Part shown: positions 16,761 through 28,600 of the stretch, one piece after another | Position numbering within the stretch: the stretch's first letter is position 1 | Layout of the letters: each line of letters opens with the position of its first letter | Assembly: GCA_020848275.1 (NCBI GenBank) | Contig: JADLAK010000006.1 | Location: forward strand, 1-64,000 | Direction: 5' to 3' | DNA length: 64,000 nt | Source: Planctomycetota bacterium | GTDB taxonomy: Bacteria > Planctomycetota > UBA8742 > UBA2392 | Position numbers and translations under genes: made by a program | The notes under the pieces: model-generated | What the model saw: the letters and a program-made list of their open reading frames with translations, nothing else | Told to the model about the DNA's origin: nothing | Database searches by the model: none

Positions 16761-16830
16761 GGACGCGGCTCAGCCGCGTCCGCGGTCCATAGGCCCTTGC
16801 ACGGTGGACACGGCTGAGCCGTGTTCCTAC
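16757..16830. repeat. Compound double-hairpin intergenic element, copy 2
   Basis: Two near-perfect hairpins, GGACGCGGCT-C-AGCCGCGTCC and GGACACGGCT-G-AGCCGTGTTCC, are enclosed by complementary outer ends GTAGGGACGCGGCT (16757-16770) and AGCCGTGTTCCTAC (16817-16830). It exactly fills the gap between two convergent genes, and both genes end at a TAG inside its outer GTAGG ends. Confidence 0.88.
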
Positions 16831-17699
16831 GCCTTCTTCTTGTTGACCTGCACGACAAGGCCGACCAGTGCCGCGATCATGACCGCCGCGAAGATCTTGC
16901 GCAGGATGTCGCCATCAACAACCTCGCGCAGGAAAATGCCGCCGATGGCGCTGGCAATGCCAAAGGGCACCATGATCGCCACCAGCTTGAAGTCGATATT
17001 TTTCGCCCGCGCGTGCAGCGTCGCGCTGAACAGGCTGACGGGCAGTATCATCGCCAGGCTCGTTGCCGTCGCGGTCTTGAAGCGCTCGCCAAACAAGTCA
17101 AAGCCGATCGCCAGCGCCGGCACCACCACCACGCCGCCGCCGGGGCCAAGCATCGCCGCCGCAATGCCCGCAAGCAAACCGACGCCAAGCAGGTATAGCA
17201 CCGAGGGCAGGTGGGTCAGGTCAAGGCTGGTCGAAAGGTGCAAACTGACGCCGAGGGTTGGAAACAACAGCCGCCACGCGGCAAGCCCGAGCATGAAACA
17301 AAAGCAGTAGGTAAACAGCCGCACGGGAACGCGCACATTCAGCCAGCGGCCAAGCAGCGACCCGGGCACCGACCCCGCGGCCAGCACCAGCGCCACGTCC
17401 AGGTGAATTTCATGGCGTTGCGGCGACAGAAACAGCGCCGTGACGCTGACGGCGCTGACGCAGAAAATAAACGCCAGCGAATTGCCCGCCGCGCGTTTGA
17501 TGGGCACGCGCGCGAACATTGTCAACGCGGGTACGACCACAATGCCGCCGCCCACGCCCAGCATGGTGCTAAGGACACCGGCGACCAGCGCCGAAATCGC
17601 CGCGACGGTGTAATTGGGTTTGACGACCTGCGGCTCGACGACTTCGGGCAGGGCTGCAGCCTGCGGTGAATCCAGCGTGGATGATTGCGGCACGGCCAA
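16827..17699 (-). CDS. TauE/SafE family membrane permease
   Basis: A 290-residue polytopic membrane protein with the two-fold repeat of the TSUP family: ALVAGVLSTMLGVGGGIVVVPAL in the first half and GLLAGIAAAMLGPGGGVVVVPAL in the second, each with the glycine-rich signature. Members export sulfite, sulfoacetate or other organosulfur anions; the substrate here is unknown. The gene starts 3 nt after the stop of the GspG-repeat gene (17702), so the two form a minus-strand operon. Its stop lies in the palindromic element at 16757-16830. Confidence 0.9.
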   Translation of the reverse strand: MAVPQSSTLDSPQAAALPEVVEPQVVKPNYTVAAISALVAGVLSTMLGVGGGIVVVPALTMFARVPIKRAAGNSLAFIFCVSAVSVTALFLSPQRHEIHLDVALVLAAGSVPGSLLGRWLNVRVPVRLFTYCFCFMLGLAAWRLLFPTLGVSLHLSTSLDLTHLPSVLYLLGVGLLAGIAAAMLGPGGGVVVVPALAIGFDLFGERFKTATATSLAMILPVSLFSATLHARAKNIDFKLVAIMVPFGIASAIGGIFLREVVDGDILRKIFAAVMIAALVGLVVQVNKKKA

Positions 17700-17701
17700 G
17701 A

Positions 17702-19060
17702 CTAGTCCTTTTCCTCGGTGCTCATCACGGTGCTTTTGCCCTTTTCGTCGACAGCGAAATCCGCGTCGTGGCCGATGCCGCCGGCCCTGCCGTCGGCGCC
17801 GCGGCAGATGATGCGGCAGCCGCTAACTTTGCCTTCAGCGTCCTTGACCTGTTCGTACTCGAACTTGTTGCCCCAGGGATCGGTGGCGCTGTTGTCCTTT
17901 AGCTCCAGGTCGTCGAGTTTGTCAGGGTACTTCTTGTTGGTTTCGTTGTAGGCGCTGACGGTCTTGGCGATCGCCTCAAGCTGCTGGCGAGCATTTTTGG
18001 CCAGCAGCGCGTTGAGCTCGGGCACGCGGGCCTCGCCGAAGCCTTCGGAGTTGCTGCCCGGCCTTGGCGAGATAGCGTCGGCGGCATCGCTGATGCCGCC
18101 CGGCAGGTTATCGTGGCCCAGGTGAATCACGTAAAATTCGTCGGCGCCGAAGCTGATATAGATGTACTCGTTGCCGAATTTGTCGCGCGGGATGTTCTGG
18201 CGCACCTTGCGCTGGCGCAGCTCGTCGAGGTCCGCGGGCAGGCGCTTCTGGTCGCGCTTGAACTGGCGCACACCGTCGGCGAGGTCGTTGACGGCGCGCG
18301 CGTCGCGCGCCGATTCGTCGAACCAACTGTCCGTCTGGCGGCCCGATTCCATCTCGATGCGCACGTCGTTTTCGCTGATGACGAAATCGCCGGCGCGCTC
18401 GCTGCCGCCTTCTTTGCCGTCAGCGCCGTAACACACGACCGCGAAATTCTCCTTGGCCAGCGTCTTGTATTCGTAGGCATGGCCCCAGGGGTCATCAAAG
18501 CAGCGCTTCTGTGCCGCGTCGTCCTTGGGCGCGATGTCGGCGAGATTCTTGGGCCAGTCCTTGCCCGAGCGGCGGTGGGCGATAAGCAGCTTCGCAGCCA
18601 CGCGCATTTCCGCCATCGCCAATACTTTGCAGCCCCAGAACGCCTGCTCTTCGCGGCGCTTGGCGAGTTCGGCCTTTTCATCCGCGGTCAGCTCACGCAC
18701 TTCGCCGTTTTCGTTCCAGGTGATGTCGGCGTCGGCGCCGTCACCGCCGACTTTGCCGTCGGCGCCTCGGCTGATCAGCTCAAAGCCGCCTGCGGCTGCG
18801 CGGTAGGTGAACGCGTTGCCCCAGCCATCCTTGGGAATGGTCTCGCGCACATTGCCCTTGACGAGGTCGTCGAGTGCGGCGGGATAGGCCTTGGTGGACG
18901 CGTTGTAGGCGTTGATGTCGTCGGCCAGCTTGCGCATCTCGGTTCTTGTGGTGTCGATCCTGGCGCGGTCGGGCGTGGAAATCGGCTTGGCGGCTTGGGC
19001 AAAGACAACGGTTGCAGCCAGAATCAGCCCGAGGATCGAAAGGATGAGGGGGCGTCGCAT
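17702..19060 (-). CDS. Secreted protein with four tandem GspG-type pseudopilin C-domains
   Basis: A 452-residue protein. It has an ordinary signal peptide (LILSILGLILAATVVFAQA, cleavage near residue 22) rather than the Gly-Phe-x4-Glu type IV pilin leader. Four repeats of the major-pseudopilin C-terminal domain follow, each with a Trp/Phe-Gly-Asn/His core and a glycine loop: DGWGNAFTY...GADGKVGGDGADADI; DPWGHAYEY...GADGKEGGSERAGDF; DKFGNEYIY...GHDNLPGGISDAADA; DPWGNKFEY...GADGRAGGIGHDADF. These loops bind calcium in GspG. The lack of a pilin N-helix means it cannot enter a pilus by the usual route. It is in an operon with the TauE/SafE permease downstream. Confidence 0.85.
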   Translation of the reverse strand: MRRPLILSILGLILAATVVFAQAAKPISTPDRARIDTTRTEMRKLADDINAYNASTKAYPAALDDLVKGNVRETIPKDGWGNAFTYRAAAGGFELISRGADGKVGGDGADADITWNENGEVRELTADEKAELAKRREEQAFWGCKVLAMAEMRVAAKLLIAHRRSGKDWPKNLADIAPKDDAAQKRCFDDPWGHAYEYKTLAKENFAVVCYGADGKEGGSERAGDFVISENDVRIEMESGRQTDSWFDESARDARAVNDLADGVRQFKRDQKRLPADLDELRQRKVRQNIPRDKFGNEYIYISFGADEFYVIHLGHDNLPGGISDAADAISPRPGSNSEGFGEARVPELNALLAKNARQQLEAIAKTVSAYNETNKKYPDKLDDLELKDNSATDPWGNKFEYEQVKDAEGKVSGCRIICRGADGRAGGIGHDADFAVDEKGKSTVMSTEEKD

Positions 19061-19287
19061 AAAAACTCCGCTGTCTGGCGCGAGGCGGCATCCTATCAGT
19101 GGCGGCGCGGGTATGACACGGATAACGGCAAGCCTTAGCGCCCAGTTCGCCGATGGCGGAACTGGGGAATGGAAGCCCGGAGCCGCGCGGTTTGCGGCGT
19201 CCGCGCCCGTTTTGTGTTCGCAATCTGCAGCGGGCGTACTTGACGGCGGCGGGTTTGGCGGTATCTATGCTACCCGCCGATTTCTAT

Positions 19288-19362
19288 TCCGCGGTAGCTC
19301 AATGGTAGAGCATTCGACTGTTAATCGACAGGTTGCTGGTTCGAGTCCAGCCCGCGGAGCCA
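19288..19362 (+). tRNA. trnN: tRNA-Asn (anticodon GTT)
   Basis: The acceptor TCCGCGG pairs fully with CCGCGGA, the discriminator is G, and CCA is encoded (19360-19362). The anticodon loop is CTGTTAA with GTT at 19320-19322. The T-arm CTGGT/CAGCC and the D-arm AGCTC/GAGCA fit. The outermost anticodon-stem pair (T19313 against C19329) is mismatched; otherwise the tRNA looks functional. A terminator follows. Confidence 0.95.
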
Positions 19363-19370
19363 GAACTTTG

Positions 19371-19406
19371 CCGCCTTCAGAGCCACTCTGAAGGCGGTTG
19401 TGTTTT
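19371..19406 (+). terminator. Intrinsic terminator of tRNA-Asn
   Basis: CCGCCTTCAGAG (19371-19382) pairs perfectly with CTCTGAAGGCGG (19386-19397) over a CCA loop, followed by TTGTGTTTT. Confidence 0.92.
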
Positions 19407-19694
19407 CCGTGCAACATCCAAAAACGACAACCAAAACGCGAAAATTTCCCCCTGCGATTTCGCCTCGCGAATTTCGCGAACAGCCGCATGAAGGTTTCGC
19501 GGCATTTGTCGCCCGATGGAGAGCCGTTTCTGGAAAAGCGGTCCAATCTTGCACTTTGGTGAATCTTCATCACGACTGCATGATTTATCGCTAGACCACA
19601 TCATTACAGACCGTAAGATCATTCGCCTTCGAACAACAAATGCACAGCGCGCCCAAGAAGCGGGGGCGCTGTCGCACCATACAGGATGACATAA
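19407..19694 (+). other. Gap before the giant gene; one leader hairpin
   Basis: I see no gene here and no direct repeat of the tRNA-Asn 3' end that would mark an integration site. Just upstream of the giant gene, CAGCGC (19645-19650) can pair with GCGCTG (19666-19671), with extra C-G pairs inside, giving a leader hairpin about 24 nt before the start codon. CGCGAATTTCGCG (19467-19479) is a short palindrome. Confidence 0.4.
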
Positions 19695-22600
19695 ATGGAT
19701 TCAGGTATGCGCGGTTTGGAGTCAGATCGGAGTTTCGTTCGCAGTTTGTCTGCTCGTGTTCTGGTTTCCGCGATCCTGTTGATCGCGGGCCTCTCACTAA
19801 GCGGCTGTCCACAGGGTGATGGCCCCAAAGCAACCCCCGACGCCTACTCCACGCCCGCTAACACAGTGCTCAACGTCGATGTTCGCCACGGGTTGCTGGC
19901 CAACGACCGCGGCTCCGACCTCAAGTGCACCGCTGAAACCCTGGCGACGGTCCAGGGCGGCAGCGTCCAGATTTTCCCGCAAGGCGATTTCATCTATACG
20001 CCGCCAACCGATTTCATTGGCGACGACGCATTCGTTTATCACGTGAAGAACGGCAACGGTGAATCCACCGGCTTTGCCGGCGTGGTGGTATTTGCCGTGA
20101 GGCCCGACGCCCGTGACGACGCCTACGTTGGCGCGATGGGCGCCACGCTGACGGTTGCCGCCGCAACCGGCGTGCTGGCCAACGATTCGCTGTTGGGTGC
20201 AACGATCGTTTCCCCGGCGACGGGCACCGCGGTGGCGACCAGCGCCGGCGGCACGTTGACGCTCGATGCCGACGGCAGCTTCGTTTACATGCCGCCGTCG
20301 CCGACGTTCTTTGGCCTCGACGACTTCACGTATGTGCTCTCGAACACCGCGGGCAATGACGCCGCCACGGTTGTGATCGACATCCACAAGCCCGCCGTGG
20401 CCAACGATGACAACTACTCCACGCCCGCGGGCGTGACGCTGAACGTGCCAAGCGGCGCAAGCGACCTGACCGCCAACGACGTCGCGGGTTTCCCGATAGC
20501 GACGCTGACGACTTTCGGCGGCGGCAACCTTGGCGGCGCCGTGACCGACCACGCCGCCGGCGCCACCGCGACGTTTGCCGGCGGCGGTTCGGTGACTGTC
20601 AACGCCAACGGCAGTTTCGACTTTGTGCCGGGCACTTTCACGGGTGTGTTCACCTTCAGCTACCGCCTCCAGAACATCGACGGCTTCAGCGACGCCCTGG
20701 TGACCATCGGCGTGCCCGAGGCCCCCACTGCCGTCGACGACCCCAACTACCGCGCGGCAACCGGCGCGCTGATCACCATTGACGCCGCAAGCGGACTGGT
20801 GCCCAACGATGACCTGGGCTATCCGGTCGCGACGATCACGAGTTTCGGCGGCGGCGACGCGGGCGGCAGCGTGACGAGCTTCAGCGCCGGCGGCACCGCC
20901 AACTTCGGCAGCGGCCATCTACAGGTCAACGCCGACGGCAGCTTCGAGTTCCAGAGTGACGCCGCATTCACCGGCTTCTTCACTTTCCAGTACCGGCTCA
21001 GCAACAGCGAGGGCACCAGCGACGCGACAGCGACCGTTGAAGTGCAGCTTGCTCCCGTCGTCACCGACGACAGCTACGTGACGTTGCGCAACCAGGCGAT
21101 TTCGCGCACACCCGCCGATGCCGACGATCTTCTCGACAACGACATCAGCGTCCCGGCCACCAGCGTGCTTACCTTTGGCGGCGGGTCGCTGGGCGGCAAC
21201 GTGGCTGACAACAGCGCCGGCGCGACCGTAGGTATCGGCACCGGCTCCTTGACGGTGCTGGCCAATGGCGGCTTTACCTTTACGCCCGACAACAACTACA
21301 TCGGCGATTTCACCTTCGACTACCGCATCACCAACGGCTTTGGCACCGACGAAGGCACCGTGACGATCAGCGTGCAGCTTGCGCCGACCGCCGCCGCCGA
21401 CGCCAGCTATCTCGCCGTCGAGGGCATGACGTTGAGCATTGACGCGGCGTCCGGCTTGCTCGGAAACGACATCGTCGGCCATCCGCCCTCGACGCTGGTC
21501 AGTTTCGGCGGCGGCACGCTGGGCGGCACGGTGACGACCTACGGCTTTGGCAGCGCCGCGCCGTTTACCACCGGCACGCTTACGGTCAACGCCGACGGCA
21601 GCTTTGTGTTTGACGCCACGACGTTTACGGGCCTGTTCACGTTTGACTATCGCATCTCCAACGTGCAGGGAACCAGCGACGCGACGGTGACCATTGACGT
21701 GCGCCGGCTGCCGGCCGCGGTCGCCGACCTTTACCAGGGTGCGCCGGGCGTGACGGTTTCGCGCCTGACCTCCGATCCTGACGACATTCTCGACAACGAC
21801 ACACTGGGCGTGCCGGCGGCGACGCTGACGCACTTCGGCGCGGGCAGTTTGACCGGCGCCGTTACGGACAACGTCGCGGGCGCGACGATCACGCCCATTC
21901 CGGGCTACACCAACGGTTCGCTGACGGTAAACGCCGACGGCAGCTTCACGTTTGTGCCGGGCACACTGCCGACGATGCAGACGGGCATTTTCACCTTTGA
22001 GTACCGGCTGACCAACAGCGTGGGCACTTCCGACGAGCTGGTCACCATCGCGCTCGAGGTCGCCCCGGCTTTCACCAGCGCCAACAACGACACCTTTGCC
22101 GTGGGGACAAGCGACACCGCCAACATCGCTGCTACCGGCGTGCCGCAGACGATGACCATCACCATCACAAGCGGCACGTTGCCCGCGAGCCTGACGTTTT
22201 CAGACAACGGCGACGGCACCGCCACGATCTCGGGCACCGCCGCCAATGGCGACGAGGGCGCACATGTCATCGAGTTGACGGCCAACAACGGCGTTGCTCC
22301 CAACGCGGTTCAGACCTTTACACTGACCATCACGCGCGGGCCGGTCGCCAACGATGACAACCCCGGCGCGCTGTACACGCTGGTATTGGGCGGCACGCTC
22401 ACGCGCCCGGCGGGCGATCTGTTCGTCGATCACGGCGCGGGCGCCGACATACGCGGCTTCCCGCTTGCCACCGTCGCGAGCTTCGGCCCCAGCACCGGCA
22501 CCGAGACCACGGCGGGCAGCGCGGGTTCGACCAGCGGCGGCACGGGTTTAACCGTCAACGCCGACGGTAGTTTCAGCTATACGCCTGTGGCCACCGGCGT

Positions 22601-25600
22601 ACATACCTTTGTCTACACGCTCACCAACGTAATCGGCAGCGACACGGCCACCGTCACCATCACCGTCAACCAGGGTCCCACGGCCAACAACGACAATCCC
22701 GGCGCGCTGTACACGCTGGTGTTGGGCGGCACGCTCACGCGACCGACGGGCGACCTGTTCGTCGATCACGGCGCGGGCGCCGATGTGCGCGGCTTCCCGC
22801 TTGCCACCGTCGCCAGCTTCGGCCCCAGCACGGGCGCCGAGACCGCGGCGGGCCGCGCGGGTTCAACCAGCGGCGGCACGGGTTTAACCGTCAACGCCGA
22901 CGGCAGCTTCAGCTATACGCCTGTGGCCAACGGGGTACATACTTTCGTCTACACACTTACCAACTCGACGGGCAGCGACACGGCCACCGTCACCATAACC
23001 GTCAACGAACTGCCCACGGTCAGCGCCGATCCCACCGGCGGCATTCCCAGCAACAGCACGCCGCCCGCGGGCGCCAATCCGCATCCCTATCACATCGCGA
23101 TCAACACCAGCATTAGCAGCGGTAGCAGCCCCGATCTTATTGCCAACGACAACCGCGGCTTCCCGCTTGCCGATGTCGTCAGCTTCGGCCCGACCACCGG
23201 GAGCGAAACCACCGTCGCCAGCGCGACCAACGGCGTATCGGCGGGCGGCGGCGTCATCCGCGTGTTTGCCAACGGCACCTTCAATTACGCGCCGCCGAGC
23301 GCCACGTTCACCGGCATCGACACCTTCACTTATCGCCTCCAGAACGCCGGCGGAACCTCCGGCGCCGCAACGGTCAGCATCGCAGTGGGCATCCGCCCGG
23401 CCGGCGTCAACGACACCTACGCGCCCGTGCTGATCGGCAATTGCGCCATCAACACCGACACCAGCACCGATTTCACTGTGTTGACCAACGACACCGGTGA
23501 CCAGCGCACGGCGGCGCTTGTCAGCGCCACCAACGGCAACGCCACGGTCGCCAGCGACGGCAAATTCACCTTCAACCCGGCCCCGGGCTACGAAGGCACA
23601 GCGACCATCACCTACAGCGTCAACAACGGCTTTGGCGCCGGCGCGACCAACGGCGTCGTCACGCTGACGGTTTCCGGCATGATCTGGTTTGCCGACGATT
23701 CGGGGGCCGCAGGTGACGGCCGCAACAGCACGCCGTTCAATTCGATCGCCGGTGTCAGCAACATCGCTAGCGGTGGCCTCTACATCTTCTTGTACTCAGG
23801 TACCTATAGCAGTGGCTTGAACTTGAATGGTAACAACAAGCTGATCGGCCAAGGTGCTACGGCTTCGCTTGCTACGATCACCGGCTTTACGATTCCAGCC
23901 GACATGACGCCGGCGTTGCCCGCGACGGGTGGTGCAAATCCAGTCATCAACGGCCAACTCGACATTGGTACGGCGACAACCATTCGTGGCTTCACACTTG
24001 GCACATTCAATGGCTTGTCACTGGACGGCACGGGCCCAATCGGTTCCTTGAACGTCAGCGAAGTGGTCATCAACAACGGTGACGCGGCCGGTCGAGCGAT
24101 GCACCTTATTGGCCCAGCGTTGACAGGCAGCTTCACCAGCGTGACCGCCGGCGGGGGCGGCAGAATCGTCCAGCTGCGTCAATGCACCGGCTCACTGACA
24201 ATCGGCGCGGGTGGAACGGTTACGGGCGGGGGCTCGCCAGCGGTGCCCTGCATCGAAATTGATGGCGGCAGCCTCAACCTCACATTTGAGGGAAATGCTT
24301 CAGTTTCTCTCCCAGGGCGGCCGCTTCTGGAGGTGATGGGCGCGCACAGCGGAACCCTCACTTTTCAAACCGGCACGCTAACCGACACCGGGGGCGATGG
24401 ACTGAACTTCATCAGTGGGGGCGGCACTTACAACTTCAACGGCACCGTCAACCTCAGCAGCGGCGGCAATGCCATTCACATTGCGGGTGGATTGTCCGGC
24501 ACATTCAGTTTCGGTTCGGGTGTCTCAATCAGCAATCCGGGCGGCAAGGGCCTCTACGTTGCCAATGGATCGGTAACTATTACTTACGCCGGCAGCATCG
24601 CCCATAGTTCGGCCAACAAAGCGTTGGACCTCAACAGCGCAGCAACGTCCAGCATCACCGGCAACATCACATGTACGGGTTCCAGCACCGGCATCTTCAT
24701 CAACGCCATTTCCACCGGTACCCACACCCTGAGCGGCAACCTGTCGTTGAGCGGTTCGAGTGCGGCCAACATCTTCATCACAAACTGCAGTGGCGGCACT
24801 ATCAATCTGTCGGGGGCAAGCAAGACACTTAGCAGCACAACTAACAACGCTGTGACTACGACGAACAACACCGGCGGCACCATCAACTTCACCGGCGGCG
24901 GGCTCGCCATCACGACCACGAGCGGCGAAGCCTTCCTCGCCACCGGTGGCGGTACGATCACCGTCCAAGGCACCGGCAATACGATCACGACAGGTTCCGG
25001 CACCTGCGTCGACATTCAAAACACCAACGCCGGGGCGTCAGGCATCACCTTCGACAGTTGCATTTCCACCAGCGGCCAGATCGCAAATATCACCACCAGC
25101 ACGGGAACCAAGACCTTGGGCCGCATCGCCACGTCCAGCGGCGCGACCACCTCGCTGAACCTGATAACTGCGGGCACCGTCAACGTCGGCAGCACCACGG
25201 CCACCAGGAGCGCGGTAACGTCGACGGGTTACGGCATAGCGATTTCTGCCACGGTCTTGTCGCTTGATGGCGCCGGCAACGACGGCCTGGATTGCAGCGC
25301 ACCTGGCGGCATCGGAGTCTATGTGATCGGCGGAACGGTGGACATCCTTGGCGGAAACCTTTCGATCAGCGCCGGTAGCGGCCAGGGATTGGGCTCGATC
25401 GTGGCGTCAACGCTGACGATTCAAGGCACCGGCAACACCATCACGACCACAACTGGCACCTGCGTGAGCCTCAGCAACAACTGCAACGCAGGTGCGGCGG
25501 GCATCACCTTTGACAGCGTGACCTCGACAAGCGGACAAGTTGCCAGCATTACCACCAGCACCGGCACCAAGACCCTTGGCCGCATCAGCACCTCCAGCGG

Positions 25601-28600
25601 CGCGACCACGGCGCTGAATCTCAGCTCCGCGGGCACCGTCAACGTCGGCGATACCGTTGCGCCGCTGGCGGCAAGCAGCCTGACCACCAGCACGGCGGCG
25701 TGCATCCAAATCAACACGACCACACTGGTCCTTAACGGCACGGGCGCGGGTGCGGGCCTTTCTGTCAGCACCACCGATGTTGGCGCGGGCATCGCCGTAT
25801 CCGGCGGCGGCGCAGTCGACATCAGCGGCGGCGGGCTCGTCACATCGTGCACCGGCGGAGGCACCGGCCTGACCGGAAGCGCCGGGGCGGGACTGCTGAC
25901 GATCACTGGAAGCGGCAACACGATTACAACCGCCACCGGCGGCTGCATCGTTATCAACGGCCGCAACATCGGCGCGGCCGGCATCAACTTTGAAAGCTGC
26001 ATCTCCACCAGCGGCCAGGTCGCCTTTCTGCTCAACACCACCGGGGCCAAGACTCTTGGCCGCGTCAGCACCTCAAGCGGCGTGACGACGGCGCTGAGCC
26101 TCCTCAATGCGGGCTCCGTCAACGTCGGCAGCACGACGGGCGTCAAGAGCAGCGTCACGACTTCGAGCGCCACGGCGCTTCTCCTCAACACAACCACGCT
26201 TTCGCTCGATGGCCCAGGCAGCGCCGACGGCCTCGATATCACCACCACGGGCTCCGGCTTTGGCGTGGATTGCCAGGGCGGCACGGTCAGCATTACGGGT
26301 GGCGAGTTGGACATCACCACCACCTTCGGTGTCGCTTTCCTGGGCGGCGCGGGCACCGTCGATGTGCAGGGCGCGGGCAACACCATCACAACCGGCAGCG
26401 CCACTTGCGTCTCCATGAGTAGCTGCAACGCCGGGGTTTCCGGCATCACTTTTGACAGTTGCATCTCGACCAGCGGCGCGGTTGCAAGCATTGCCACCAG
26501 CACCGGGACGAAGACGCTGGGCCGCGTCAGCACCTCAAGCGGCGCGACCACGGCTCTGAGCCTCACCAATGCGGGCTCCGTTAACGTCGGCAGCACCACC
26601 GGCGTCAAGAGCGCCGTTACCACCACCTCCGCCACGGCGCTTCTCCTCAACACAACCACGCTTTCGCTCGATGGCCCGGGCAGCGCCGACGGCCTCGATA
26701 TCACCACCACCAACGGCTATGGCGTGGAATGCCAGGGCGGCACCGTCAGCATCACGGGTGGCGAGTTGGACATCACGTGCACCAACAACGGCATCGGCTT
26801 TGTCGCGGGCGCGGGCACCGTTGATGTGCAAGGCACGGGCAACACCATCACGACCACCTTCCTTGGCTGCGTCGACATCCAGACCTGCAACGCCGGCGCC
26901 TCGGGCATCACCTTTGCCAGTTGCGTGTCTGGCAGCGGCAGGGTGCTCAACGTCGTTACCAGCACGGGAACCAAGACCTTTGGCTTTGTCCAGACCGGCG
27001 GTGGTTCCGGCGCGTCCATGAACCTGGTCAGCGCGGGCACCGTCAACATCGGAAGCCCCACGGCCACGCGCAGCAACATTACCGGCGGCAGCGGCTGCCT
27101 GACTATTGAAGCCACCACGCTCTCGCTGGACGGTCCCGGCGCCGGCAACGACGGCCTCACCGTCAACGGCGGCGGCGCCAACGGAGCCGTGTACATCACC
27201 GGCACGGGCACCGTCAGCATCAGCGGCGGGCCGCTCGTCATCAATTCCGGCGCCAATCCCGGCGTGCGGTCGGACACCGCCGCAACGCTTAACATCTCGG
27301 GCTCGTCCAACACCATTACCACGACCACGGGCAACCCCATTCAGCTTGTCAATTGCGGCTCGGGCACAGGCATTAACTTCTTCAGTTGCATCTCGGGTAG
27401 CGGAGTGTTCATCCTTACCAACAGCCCCGGCACCAAGACCCTTGGCCGCATTGCCACCAGCAGCGGCTCCACCACGTCGTTGCAGTTCTCAAACGCGGGC
27501 ACCGTCAACGTCGGCAGCACCGACGCCAGCACCAAGAGCGCCGTGGCGACCAACGGCGGCGCCGCGGTCTCGCTCAGCAGCACCGTGCTGCAACTCGCGG
27601 GCACGGGTGCGGCGACGGGCCTGAACGTCACGACGGTCAGCAGCGGTAACGGCGTGAATATCAGCGGCGGCACGGTGAGCATCACCGGCGGCAACCTGGT
27701 GATCAACACCACGGGCAGCAGCGGGACGGGCACCGGTTTCAGCGCCACATCGGGCACCGTGGATGTTCAAGGCGCGGGCAACACCATCACCAGCGGCGCG
27801 GCCACGGCGCTCAACATCGTCGGCGCCACTGTCGGGGCAAGCCACATGACGTTTGAGAGTGTTTCCGCCGACGGTGGAACCACATCGGGAATTCTCATCC
27901 AGAACACCACGGGTAGCACCGGCACGGTGTTTGTGACCGGGACCGGTACGACCGCGGGGTCCGGCGGAACGATCCAGAACAAAACCGGCGCAGCTATCAC
28001 GACGGGTAGCTTCAGAACGCCGGACGGCACAACGCTGGGTTGCGGCGTCTACCTGCGCAATGCAACGAGGGTGTCGCTGAAGAACATGAACCTGCACGAC
28101 TTCACGAACTTCGCCATTTATGGCCACACCATCAGTGGGCTCAGCCTTGACAGAATTGTTACGTCCGGAACCAACGGCGACGATGTCGGCCAGGAAGAGG
28201 GCGCCATACGGCTCGTGGAGTTCACCGGCGCGTCGGGCACGTCCAGTTTCACCAACTGCACCTTCGGCGGTAACTCCATGACGCACGTGGTCAAAGTGCC
28301 CAACTCGTCGGGCACACTGAACCTGACCATCACCAGTTGCACGTTCACAAACCCCACCCTTGCAAGCGGCGATGACGGCCTGATCTTTGACTGCACCACG
28401 ACTGCAACCGTCACCGTGAAAATTGAAACGTGTACCTTCACTGCTAACAAAGGCGACCATTTCCAGGCCGCCGCTTCCAACTCAGCGAACATCAACGTCA
28501 CGTTCAAGACCAACATATTGAACGGCGGTCACCCGACGGCGCTGGGCGGTGGCGTGACGATCAACGCCGCCACTGGCGTCGCGTTTGGCGGCTACACCGG

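Noticed and set aside
19363-19694. An integration site at the 3' end of tRNA-Asn
   Set aside because: No direct repeat of the tRNA end and no integrase or other mobility genes are present.
22356-27860. A CRISPR array suggested by the regular repeats
   Set aside because: The repeats are long (336 and about 460 bp), in frame, and translate into the giant protein; there are no short repeats with unique spacers and no cas genes.
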